Assembly (NCBI RefSeq): GCF_001187505.1
Contig: NZ_CP012150.1
Span: forward strand, 1,488,001 to 1,552,000
Direction of reading: 5' to 3'
Source: Mycolicibacterium goodii
GTDB lineage: Bacteria; Actinomycetota; Actinomycetes; Mycobacteriales; Mycobacteriaceae
DNA: 64,000 nucleotides
The notes beneath the pieces are model-generated. The model was not told the DNA's origin. It was given only the letters and a program-made list of their open reading frames with translations, and did not search any database. Of the stretch, positions 26,598-34,647 are shown in pieces (the stretch's first letter is position 1; every line of letters starts with the position of its first letter). The translations under genes and the position numbers were made by a program.

Positions 26598-26675
26598 ATG
26601 AATCTGCCGCCCCCGCCGGAACGGTACGGTCAACAGCCGCAACAGATGCCAGCCATGGGCCGCAAGCTCCCGTAG
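26598..26675 (+). pseudogene. Truncated 5' end of a proline-rich membrane protein paralogue
   Basis: A 25-codon frame starting MNLPPPPERYGQQPQQM and ending at TAG 26673-26675. Its start closely matches MTLPPPPGSFGQQPPHGG of the intact gene at 30982, and the ten bases before the start codon region (GAAGGTGTGC) are identical in both. After the stop no continuation of the paralogue is seen, so it is a 5' remnant. It could still be translated as a short peptide, but I infer a broken gene. Confidence 0.7.
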
Positions 26676-26815
26676 AGGTGTTACATGCGCTGTCGCAGGA
26701 GACCGATGTTCCCCTGTCCGCGCGGAATCGTGGATTCCGTACCTGGAGATGGCTCTGTGAATAGAGGTGAAGAAATCGGTTTTCGTGGTCTAGCAATTCA
26801 GGTGGGGGTGTTTCA

Positions 26816-27949
26816 GTGAGCATGCCTCCCCCACCGCACGACTCGACGCCCCCGGCAGGGGGCTATCCACCATTCCTCGGGGCGTCGGCTAACAGTCCCA
26901 ACTCCGGGTATCCACTGCACGGATGGCAGCCTTCAATTGCGCCGCCGCAGGGCCCGCAGCGTGGCAACGGCTGGAAATGGACGTTGGGCGTGATTATTCT
27001 AATCGCCGTCGTTGGCGTAACCGCAGCAACAACATTATTTGCGGCAAGTGATAGCAAGGAAGGCGGCACGCCGTCACCCACTAAAGCGAGGCCACTAGCT
27101 AGCGGGAGTGCGGGTGCTGGTGCGGCGCCAGTGTCAGTCATTACGAATGATTCTTCTTGTGCCGCTCAGTACCCGATCATGACCACATGGATACGTGCAT
27201 CCAATAATGGATGGGGTCAGCGGGATCCATCGCTTCCAGCGAGTTCATGGAGTTCGGATGTCCGGTCCCAGCACGAAGAGGTGGCAGAAGCGCTACAAAA
27301 TGCCGCTGATCAGATCATCCCAGTCGCCAGGTTAACCCAACATAGAGTCATGCGAGAGCTCTATGAGCAGTTCGTTGCGTACTCCCGTGCGTATGTAGCC
27401 AGCATTGCAAGTTATACCCCACCGGCTGACCAATTCGTACGAGTCGCGATCGCCGCCACTGAAACGATCGGGAATATTTGTTCAGCTATTGAATTTGGGT
27501 CCGCGGCCTCTCGCGGCGCACTGGTGACACCGCTCCCGTCGCCGGATCACGTTTCGTCGATGGTAAATGCAAATGATCCACAGCGTTTTATGATAACTCC
27601 GGACCCAGTCTGTAAGGAGTGGCGTCGGGTAATGGACCAATTCAAGTCCGATACGACTGCCTGGGTACAGACCGACCCAAATATCCCAGGGACGGAATGG
27701 TCGGCTGACCAGCGCGCGATCAACGACGCAGTAGCTCCAGTGATGCGACGGTTTTCGAATCAACTACTGACCCTTGCAGAGCGGACGGCCAACCCAACTC
27801 TGCGAGATTTTGCAGAAATATTTGTGCAGTACCGAAATGCGTATGTGGGAGCCCTATCGAGTTACTTACCTGCCGATCAGTACTTGGCTCTAGCTTCAAT
27901 AAGAGCTGCAGGGGTAGTGAATTCTGCATGTGAAGCGGCTGTCCAATAA
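26816..27949 (+). CDS. Single-pass membrane protein with duplicated cysteine-paired outer domain, paralogue 1
   Basis: 377 residues from GTG 26816 (or ATG 26822). A cytosolic Pro/Gly-rich tail (1-50) is followed by RGNGWKW and one TM helix at about 54-76. The outer region has two related repeats of about 120 residues. Repeat 1 begins near SVITNDSSCAAQ and contains HRVMRELYEQFVAYSRAYV and a second Cys (NICSAI). Repeat 2 begins near DPVCKEWRR, contains VQYRNAYVGALSSYLPADQY and ends NSACEA. GC is clearly lower than in the ESX-1 core (30 of 60 bases in 27001-27060). Sits in the mid-like segment after eccD1. Function unknown; a mating-identity or ESX-1 accessory role is inference. Confidence 0.85.
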   Translation: MSMPPPPHDSTPPAGGYPPFLGASANSPNSGYPLHGWQPSIAPPQGPQRGNGWKWTLGVIILIAVVGVTAATTLFAASDSKEGGTPSPTKARPLASGSAGAGAAPVSVITNDSSCAAQYPIMTTWIRASNNGWGQRDPSLPASSWSSDVRSQHEEVAEALQNAADQIIPVARLTQHRVMRELYEQFVAYSRAYVASIASYTPPADQFVRVAIAATETIGNICSAIEFGSAASRGALVTPLPSPDHVSSMVNANDPQRFMITPDPVCKEWRRVMDQFKSDTTAWVQTDPNIPGTEWSADQRAINDAVAPVMRRFSNQLLTLAERTANPTLRDFAEIFVQYRNAYVGALSSYLPADQYLALASIRAAGVVNSACEAAVQ

Positions 27950-28061
27950 TTCCTATCGAAGTTACTACTGTATTCGGCGCGAGGGATGACAGGGACTTCA
28001 CCGGAGGTGGTGTTGTGAGGAGAAGCGGCCATTTTGGACGCCGTGGTGCGGAGGATCGTTA

Positions 28062-29195
28062 ATGAGCATGCGGCCCACACCACCTGGATCTGAGCCTCCG
28101 TCTCATACGTTTTCACCACCGAGTGGGGGGCCAAGCGGATATCCCGCCTCGGCATACCCGTCGCAGTCTTGGCAACAGCCTAAAAGTCCAAAGCGGGGCA
28201 ATGGTTGGAAGTGGGCTTTAGGCACAGTGGCCTTAGTCGCTGTAATCGGAGTGACCGCGGCGGTGACTTCGATCGTGGTGCATAAAGAAGGTGGAGGTGG
28301 ATCGCAATCAGCGCAAGCGCCCACGCCAGCCGACCGCGGTACGAGCGCAGATATCGCCAGTGCTGACGACACTCGGCCGGTGGGGGTGATCATTGAAGAC
28401 CCATCGTGTGCTGCAGCGACCCCGATATTGGAGACCCGCGCGGCGGCACAGCGCAACGGTTGGGACAGGCGCGACCCTTCCGTACCCGTTACCGCCTGGT
28501 CACCAGAGACCCGCGCGCAGTATGAGGCAGTGGCGCAGTCGATGCTCCTGTCGGCAGATCAGTTGATTCCGGTTGCAAAGTTAACTCCCCATCGTGTCAT
28601 GCGTGAGCTATACGAGCAAATTATCGCCTACTCGCGGGCATACGCTGAAAGCGTTTCGGCTTATCAGCCCGAAGAAAACGCTGCGTTGGTAAGTACTAAT
28701 GCGTCAACCGCGGTATCGCTGATATGCGCCGCTATTAAGAATGGGTCCGCAGCCGCAAGAGGCCCACTCACCGTTCAAGCGCCTGCAAGGTCAGATTTGC
28801 AAGAAGCGGGTGATGGCGCCAATCCGGCCCGGTTTCTGACAGAGCCGAATCCAGAGTGCGCAGCATGGGAAAAGGCGCTGAATGAGTTTGACAACAATAC
28901 GGTGCAATGGCGCGCTATTCCCGCAGATATCCCGGCAGGTGATTGGACGCCCGAACAGAAATCCATCACTAAAGCGGTGATTCCCGTCATGCGACGGTTG
29001 GCCAGTCAGCAAGTAGGGTCTGGAGAACAAAGTGGGAATGCTCTTTGGCAGGACTTTGCCGATTTATCTGCACAATACCGCCTGGCGTACGCGGAAGCGC
29101 TTCCGACGTATGTGGCTTCCGACGACGCCTTATCCGCAGTGTCTCTACGTTTAGGGTCGATGGTAAATGCGGCGTGTCGCCTAGTCGAGAGATAG
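28062..29195 (+). CDS. Single-pass membrane protein with duplicated cysteine-paired outer domain, paralogue 2
   Basis: 377 residues from ATG 28062, the same length as paralogue 1. Pro-rich tail, KRGNGWKWALG and a TM helix at about 50-73, then the same two-repeat outer domain: GVIIEDPSCAAATPI ... HRVMRELYEQIIAYSRAYAES ... LICAAI, and EPNPECAAWEKAL ... AQYRLAYAEALPTYVASDDAL ... NAACRLV. One conserved Cys lies near each end of each repeat, suggesting a disulfide per repeat. Low GC, different from the flanking ESX-1 genes. Probably a tandem duplicate of paralogue 1, since diverged. Function unknown. Confidence 0.85.
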   Translation: MSMRPTPPGSEPPSHTFSPPSGGPSGYPASAYPSQSWQQPKSPKRGNGWKWALGTVALVAVIGVTAAVTSIVVHKEGGGGSQSAQAPTPADRGTSADIASADDTRPVGVIIEDPSCAAATPILETRAAAQRNGWDRRDPSVPVTAWSPETRAQYEAVAQSMLLSADQLIPVAKLTPHRVMRELYEQIIAYSRAYAESVSAYQPEENAALVSTNASTAVSLICAAIKNGSAAARGPLTVQAPARSDLQEAGDGANPARFLTEPNPECAAWEKALNEFDNNTVQWRAIPADIPAGDWTPEQKSITKAVIPVMRRLASQQVGSGEQSGNALWQDFADLSAQYRLAYAEALPTYVASDDALSAVSLRLGSMVNAACRLVER

Positions 29196-29794
29196 AAAGC
29201 CCACCGGCGGTCCGAAGAGTGGCATTCCAATACCATCGGATGGATGTACGCCTAAATTGCGACTTAACCCAACGAAGCTACTACGGTCCGACCGCCGTCG
29301 ATGGGGGTATGGTTCCCGACGGCGCGCGTCTCACCGACCTTGAGACCGGGAGGTCGGTGGCCATCAACGATGCTCGGAACTTGGAATCTCGTGTCACGCC
29401 CAAGGTTTCGAAGAACCGCTTTATGCGGCAGTGGACGTCCAACCGGGAGCTGGGTGCCTCCACCGATGTCGGCGCACCGCACGACGTGGTTGCGCCGCTC
29501 GCGCATCTCGTCTGGAAATGCTCGTGTACCTATCTTTGGGGATGGACATATCGATCGCGCGCACGCGTGAAAATTCAAGATGCCAACAACCCTTACGGCC
29601 GATGGACCTCTCATCGCTGCGGCTGGGAAGCTGGCCGGAAAATGGGTACGGCGCCCACACGGTATGGATGTACGTCGGGAGCAATTCTGCAAGTCCGGCC
29701 TCGCCTCCGAGTTGATCAGCCACCGTCTGCTCGGTGTGTCGATACGGTTGGGTGAGGTGTTCATCGCTGCGTTCTTTCCATTGGCTTCTGCAGG

Positions 29795-29968
29795 GTGATC
29801 AACGACTTCCCGATCATCATCCCTACCGGCTACGACAACCCACCAGGGCTAACGGCCGTGAATCACTTCCCCGAGAGCAACTGTTCGACCATTACCGGAC
29901 CGGCAAATCTCGCTGCCAGCGACGGCGAAATAGGCGCATACGATCCCGGGAAGTGGCCGTTAAGCTGA
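29795..29968 (+). pseudogene. Possible small or remnant CDS of 57 codons
   Basis: From GTG 29795 the frame reads VINDFPIIIPTGYDNPPG and ends GAYDPGKWPLS before TGA 29966-29968. Amino acid composition is protein-like (Asp/Pro/Gly/Asn, few Arg), unlike the Arg-rich shadow frames around it. The GTG has only a weak GCAGGG-like sequence in front of it. I do not recognise the family. It may be the 3' end of a decayed gene. Confidence 0.3.
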
Positions 29969-30174
29969 CTGTGGCTGGCGTTGCCCGTGTGGCCGGTGCA
30001 ACCCGCACCTGCGGCGGGGCGTGTCTGTGCGAGGGGATGACTGATGGGATACCGAGGTGGTGAAGGTCTCGCGTACCGAGTGATCGCGGGCATTGGGTGC
30101 CTGTCGGTCGACCACTGCAGTGCGAGGCGAAGGACGTCGAGATCGTGTGTGCGTGCATCCGTGTGCCGAGGGAA

Positions 30175-30185
30175 TGGGGGTACCG
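30175..30185 (+). repeat. 11-bp direct repeat, copy 2 (pairs with 26530-26540)
   Basis: TGGGGGTACCG immediately before the GTG start of espJ at 30186. Together with the copy after eccD1 it brackets the 3.6-kb low-GC block with paralogues 1 and 2. Confidence 0.7.
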
Positions 30186-30950
30186 GTGGGTGGTGAGCTG
30201 AGGGTCAATCCCGCCGAGGTGCGCACTCATGGGGCGAGTATGGAAGCCAGTGCGCGTGCGATTCCGGAGCCGCCCGAGCCATTTAAGACGAAGGGCACCG
30301 ATCCCTTGTCGCAGGCGCTGGCTGACAAGACCCGGCAGGTCGAGGCACCGTTCATCGAGGGAATAGGAAAAACCAAATCAGAGTCCCAAGAGACCGCCCG
30401 TCGCATACAGGAGGCGGCCGACAGGTACGAACAATCCGACCAAAATATTGCAGGAAATCTGCAGTCGTCGGCGGGCGCGTTCGCCGAGTCGACGGATACA
30501 GGGGGCACGATTCCCGGTGGCTTGCAAGGTCTAGAACAGTTGCAGCAAATGATGCAAATGCCGATGCAGGCAGTTCAGATGGCGGCACAGATTCCAACGC
30601 AGGTGGCACAGATGGCTGCGCAAGTTCCACAGGCAGTGATGCAGGGTGCGCAGCAGATCGGCCAAATGAGCCAAATGACAGGCGGGGCCGGCCAGAACAC
30701 GCCCGCGTCGGGGACACCTCAGACTGACTCGCAAATTGGGAAGACTACGGACAGCCACGAGCAGGATGGTGGGCAAGAACGGCCTGAGGGCGCGGCTGCC
30801 CGCCCCGCGTCGCCGCAAAACGCTCCGGTAACTTCACAAACCCCGGACGACGCTGCATCGAGACCAGAAGCCGCACAATCTGAGGAAAGGCCGCGTGCCA
30901 ACGGCACCGCGCCTCGTTCGGCTCCCAATGATCCTGCGAGCATGTTGTGA
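30186..30950 (+). CDS. espJ: ESX-1 secretion-associated protein EspJ
   Basis: 254 residues from GTG 30186 (GGELRVNPAEVRTHGASME); the frame is open upstream to 30093 but homology begins at GELRV. The N-terminal helical domain ends in YEQSD (Y81...D85), the YxxxD secretion signal, aligned with the AADVYAKTD region of M. tuberculosis EspJ (Rv3878). A Met/Gln-rich segment follows (QQMMQMPMQAVQMAAQ and similar), then a disordered Gly/Pro/Ser tail. EspJ is an ESX-1 substrate of unknown activity. In M. tuberculosis it follows eccD1 directly; here a 3.6-kb block intervenes. Confidence 0.85.
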   Translation: MGGELRVNPAEVRTHGASMEASARAIPEPPEPFKTKGTDPLSQALADKTRQVEAPFIEGIGKTKSESQETARRIQEAADRYEQSDQNIAGNLQSSAGAFAESTDTGGTIPGGLQGLEQLQQMMQMPMQAVQMAAQIPTQVAQMAAQVPQAVMQGAQQIGQMSQMTGGAGQNTPASGTPQTDSQIGKTTDSHEQDGGQERPEGAAARPASPQNAPVTSQTPDDAASRPEAAQSEERPRANGTAPRSAPNDPASML

Positions 30951-30981
30951 CCAAATCCGCGACGAATTCGAAGGTGTGCAG

Positions 30982-32151
30982 ATGACTTTGCCTCCCCCGC
31001 CAGGCTCGTTCGGGCAGCAACCGCCTCACGGTGGACACGCAGGGGGCGGTTCACCCGAATCTTGGCCGCAGTACCCCGGTGGCCCTATGCCGGCACCGCC
31101 GGTCGGCCCACCGCCGTGGGGCCCTCAACAACAATGGGGGGCGAATGGGCCGACACCGCCCAACAGGGGCGGCAAGGCTAAGTGGGTTCTTGGCGGCTTG
31201 GCGGTCGTGTTGGCTATCGCACTTGCTGTTGTGGTGACGGTGCTCGTGACGAGGCCCAACGACGGGAAAGATACTGCCGGCAGAACGCCATTAGGCCCTG
31301 ATGCCCAGCTCGCGAGTGCCGGTGATACAGGGCCGGTCAGCATCATCACCGACGATCCGACGTGCGACGCTTGGAATACCGTCGCCGGCGAATCGGCGTC
31401 GGTCACGAACTCAGTCAAGTGGGACGATCGGGACACCAGTATCCCTGCAAGTGCATGGACAGATGACCAACGGGCCATGTACGACAGGGTAGCGACAGCA
31501 ATGACACGCGCGGCTGATCAAGCTGAAGGTCTTGTAACTCAAACGCCGCACAGGGTGATACGGGAGTTGTATGAGCAATTCATCGCCTACACACGCGCCT
31601 TCGTAGAGACTGTACCGTCGTACGTACCTGCTGATAACAATCTGACGGTTGCAGCGAGTGGTGCAGGAAACGGTCTCGCAAATCTCTGCGGAGCCATAAG
31701 GTATCGTTCTGCCCAGGCAGTGGCGCCACTTGTGCCTGGTGCGTCAAATCCTTCTTATCAGTCGCGTGACGATGAGAGGACAACCACGCTCCTGCTTACT
31801 GATAACAATCCTATTTGTGGCCCATGGAATTCGCTGGTCTCAAAGTTCAGTGAGGATACTAGAGCGTGGCGGGAAATAGACAAAAACATTTCTGCGGCAG
31901 ATTGGACGCCGGAGCAGAAGGCGATGAACGATCAGGTCGCACCAGTTATGCTGGCAAGCGCTGACGAAATGGAGCGCTTAGGTCGAGAAAGTGGCAGCCC
32001 TGCGCTTGAGGACATAGCTATTCTTGCCGCTCAGTATCGGCGCGGCTTCGTAGCTTCCCTTCCCACGTATACGAGTGCCGACAGTTATCTAGAGTTGACT
32101 ACCACGAATTTGGTACGTCTAATCAATTGGGCCTGCAAGGCAGTTTCATGA
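30982..32151 (+). CDS. Single-pass membrane protein with duplicated cysteine-paired outer domain, paralogue 3
   Basis: 389 residues from ATG 30982, 31 bases after espJ. Pro/Gly-rich tail of 65 residues (MTLPPPPGSFGQQPPHGG), TM helix at about 68-90, then the two-repeat outer domain: PVSIITDDPTCDAWNTV ... HRVIRELYEQFIAYTRAFVE ... NLCGAI, and DNNPICGPWNSLV ... AQYRRGFVASLPTYTSADSY ... NWACKAV. The motif HRV(M/I)RELYEQ is shared by all three paralogues. It is translationally coupled to espK (ATGA). Its 5' end also survives as a remnant at 26598-26675. Located between espJ and espK, it is a candidate mating-identity gene by position. Molecular role unknown. Confidence 0.85.
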   Translation: MTLPPPPGSFGQQPPHGGHAGGGSPESWPQYPGGPMPAPPVGPPPWGPQQQWGANGPTPPNRGGKAKWVLGGLAVVLAIALAVVVTVLVTRPNDGKDTAGRTPLGPDAQLASAGDTGPVSIITDDPTCDAWNTVAGESASVTNSVKWDDRDTSIPASAWTDDQRAMYDRVATAMTRAADQAEGLVTQTPHRVIRELYEQFIAYTRAFVETVPSYVPADNNLTVAASGAGNGLANLCGAIRYRSAQAVAPLVPGASNPSYQSRDDERTTTLLLTDNNPICGPWNSLVSKFSEDTRAWREIDKNISAADWTPEQKAMNDQVAPVMLASADEMERLGRESGSPALEDIAILAAQYRRGFVASLPTYTSADSYLELTTTNLVRLINWACKAVS

Positions 32152-34436
32152 TTGGCTCGCAAAATCTCGAAAAACCATCGGGCGGACATCGCGATGAAAT
32201 GGTGGGTCCTGGAGCGTGGCCGGAGACGGACGAGTCGGTTTTCAACAATCGCACAGCTGAGTTGGACTCCATCCGTGCGAAACTTACAGACGCCAAGGAG
32301 CGATGGCAGTCTGCTCAATCATATCTGAAAAGTGACGTCACTTGGGCTGGTGGTTCTGCAAACGCGGCTAACGCTCGGGCAGATACCCATACAAAGGCCA
32401 TAGAAGAGCATGAGCGCCAGCTGGACAAAGCTAAAGCCTGGTGCGGAGAAGCGGCGACGCTCATCGGCAGGGTTAAGGAAGCTGTGATTGGAACAGTGAA
32501 TACGGCAGTTGCCGTCATTGAAGACATTGTTTCCTCCGCGGACGGCGCTGACACCGGTGCAGTAGTCGGTAAGGTTAAAGGACAAGCGTACGAGTTTAAT
32601 AGGTCAATCGTTCAATGGGGTGCCGACACCGCGTTGGGAAAGGAAGACGTCGCCGCTGAACCGCCCCGATACCGTAAGGAAGATTTTCGGCGAGAGGAAA
32701 GCAAAGGCGAAGATTTCGATTCCGACGACATAACGGAGACAAATGGCGGCGCCGTTCAGCTTTTCAGTAATACCTCATTCGATGGCGCAGACGAGGGAAA
32801 CGCAACCGCTCCCGCTACAGGAGAAGCACCTTCCGATCTGGTTCCAGTAGCAGCGGGGTTCGACAGCGCAAACGAGGGTAAGACGAATGCGCCCGTGGTG
32901 GACGAAACCAAAGGTCCTGTCGATGCTCCAGAGACATCGAACTTTGATGGCGCCTTCCACGGCGGCGGGGTCGAATCTGTACCAGTCGTAACCCAACCGT
33001 CCGTGCCGTCAAGTCCCGCTAAGCCGCCGCTTACATCGCCTCCACCCTCCTACTCTTCTCCATCGACCCCATCGGCGACGTCTCCAGCCTCTCCGCCAAC
33101 TCTGCCCACCGGCGGTGGAGGCGGTAGCTCTAGCACCTCCAGCAGCCCGCTCAGTAGCGGTTCTTTGCTAGGCGGGAGTGGCGCCGAGCCCGCCGCCGAC
33201 GCGTCCGCAGCAGCATTGAGTCAGGCCCAGGCGGGCCAAGCTCCGGTGAATCCGTTGCAACAGTTCACGCAGGCGTTTGCAGATTCGGCTGGAACACCGG
33301 TTCACGCGGCGTCGTCTAGTGGTGGGACGCCGCCGCCGCTTGCACCTCCGCCTGCAGTCCCGGCCGGGGATTCGATGGGCCCGGCGACTGCTCATTCGGC
33401 CGCGACCTCCCTCAACAGCGCACAGGCTCCCGCGGCTCCTGTCCAAGCTCCAGCGGCAGGCGCGCCGATGGGCGCCGGTGGCGGAATGTCGGGGATGCCC
33501 ATGGCGCCACCGCCTCTTGGGCCCCCGCCCACACCGCCGCCTGCAGCTCCAGCTCCTGCGGCTCCCGCCGCGGCGGGTCCACCTGTAGCGCCTGCCGGTG
33601 CGGCAGGTGGTGGCGGTGCGCAGGTCGCGCCGATTCCGGTGTCCGCCGCGCGTGCTGAGAAGGACGCTGCCCAGCGAGCGGTGCGACGATCGGGTGTGGA
33701 CCCGATGGAGACCGCCCGACGGATCGCTGCGGCGCTCAATGCCCCAGGCATGACCAATGCCGAGGACTTCAAGTTCTTCTGGGTCACGGGCCTGACCGTC
33801 GACGGAAAAGTCGTCGTGGCCAATAACTACGGGATCGCCTACATACCGCAGCAGGTGCACCTGCCCGACCAGGTGCATATGGCGTCTGCCGACGAATCGA
33901 TTTCGCCTGCCGAGCGTGCCAGCTGGGTGAACGAACCGATCGTGGCAGTGCAACGGTGGGCGCAGCATCACCACAAGGACTTGCGCGCGATCGTCGCAAT
34001 GGAAGATCAGCTGAGGAACTCGGATGCCGGCGTGCACCACGAGATTTTGAGGCCTGAGGACATCCCGATGAGCGGCAAGATGGCTGGTCGCGACCGCCTG
34101 CAGGTGATCGCCCCGGATGTGAGCTCCCAGTTGGCGAGGATCAGCGATTCCGATTTGGTGAAGGTTCTGCCGCCGGCCCCGGCTGATGCGAACCCGCCCG
34201 AGGACCGCCGAAAGGCGTTGTGGGACAACGTGTGGAAGCCGTTGGCAAGTCGATCCACGAAGAGGGGGGAGCGGCATCTGGCTGCGTTTGTGGCTTACGC
34301 GGCACATGCCCAGGAGCATGCGCTCCACGCCGCTCATACCGCAGCGCTGCCTGAGGATCAGCGGCAGGCCATCCGCGAGTTCATTTACTGGCAGCACGTA
34401 GGTCAGTTGACTGCTGATGCCCTCGCTCCTGAGTGA
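32148..34436 (+). CDS. espK: ESX-1 secretion-associated protein EspK
   Basis: 762 residues from ATG 32148, overlapping the upstream stop as ATGA (a TTG at 32127 is also in frame). The N-terminal helical domain has a WAGG turn (DVTWAGGSANAANARAD), followed by a long Pro/Ala/Gly/Ser linker (about 290-500). The conserved C-terminal domain (about 505-762) has DPMETARRIAAALNAPGM and VTGLTVDGKVVVANNYGIAY, matching Rv3879. EspK binds EspB and guides it to EccC in M. marinum. The N-terminal third is lower in GC and diverged, while the C-terminal third has normal composition. On the plus strand here, whereas M. tuberculosis espK is on the arm with mycP1. Confidence 0.9.
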   Translation: MIGSQNLEKPSGGHRDEMVGPGAWPETDESVFNNRTAELDSIRAKLTDAKERWQSAQSYLKSDVTWAGGSANAANARADTHTKAIEEHERQLDKAKAWCGEAATLIGRVKEAVIGTVNTAVAVIEDIVSSADGADTGAVVGKVKGQAYEFNRSIVQWGADTALGKEDVAAEPPRYRKEDFRREESKGEDFDSDDITETNGGAVQLFSNTSFDGADEGNATAPATGEAPSDLVPVAAGFDSANEGKTNAPVVDETKGPVDAPETSNFDGAFHGGGVESVPVVTQPSVPSSPAKPPLTSPPPSYSSPSTPSATSPASPPTLPTGGGGGSSSTSSSPLSSGSLLGGSGAEPAADASAAALSQAQAGQAPVNPLQQFTQAFADSAGTPVHAASSSGGTPPPLAPPPAVPAGDSMGPATAHSAATSLNSAQAPAAPVQAPAAGAPMGAGGGMSGMPMAPPPLGPPPTPPPAAPAPAAPAAAGPPVAPAGAAGGGGAQVAPIPVSAARAEKDAAQRAVRRSGVDPMETARRIAAALNAPGMTNAEDFKFFWVTGLTVDGKVVVANNYGIAYIPQQVHLPDQVHMASADESISPAERASWVNEPIVAVQRWAQHHHKDLRAIVAMEDQLRNSDAGVHHEILRPEDIPMSGKMAGRDRLQVIAPDVSSQLARISDSDLVKVLPPAPADANPPEDRRKALWDNVWKPLASRSTKRGERHLAAFVAYAAHAQEHALHAAHTAALPEDQRQAIREFIYWQHVGQLTADALAPE

Positions 34437-34647
34437 CGCTGCCATTGATCTGATAGCGGGAGCTTGCGCGGCATCCGTGCCGAAATTAACGCAAATCGCG
34501 CCGCTGCCTCGACCTTATGATTGCCTACGGAACACCGACCGGACGAGTTGGGGAGAAACTAGCCGTTTGCGGGGGTGGCTTTGGATTCGCCAAATGGCGC
34601 GTCAATTGCCTCAACCGGTGCGACTGGCGCAGGGAGGGTGATCGGTT

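Larger units (their letters stand above)
26518..26815. other. Junction region after eccD1 with vestiges of espJ and of a paralogue start
   Basis: 298 bases. TGGGGGTACCG at 26530-26540 is identical to 30175-30185, which directly precedes the espJ start. GAAGGTGTGC at 26586-26595 is identical to 30970-30979, which precedes the start of the membrane protein gene at 30982. The body of espJ is absent between the two vestiges. A small palindrome GGAATC-GTG-GATTCC is at 26724-26738. GC falls from about 26680 onward. Confidence 0.75.
29196..30185. other. Gene-poor relic region between paralogue 2 and espJ
   Basis: 990 bases with no gene I can support. Several short overlapping frames exist on both strands but none has a convincing start, ribosome site or family. 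Two stretches look like pieces of former genes: a frame at about 29580-29798 (containing GKLAGKWVRRPHGMDVRREQ) and one from GTG 29795 to 29968 (containing DFPIIIPTGYDNPPGL). No transposase or terminal inverted repeat is visible. A regulatory RNA cannot be excluded. Confidence 0.6.

Noticed and set aside
29045..29755. 236-codon plus-strand frame overlapping the end of paralogue 2
   Set aside because: Its first part is antisense-like shadow of the paralogue in another frame, the rest has no family or start signal. Treated as part of the relic region.
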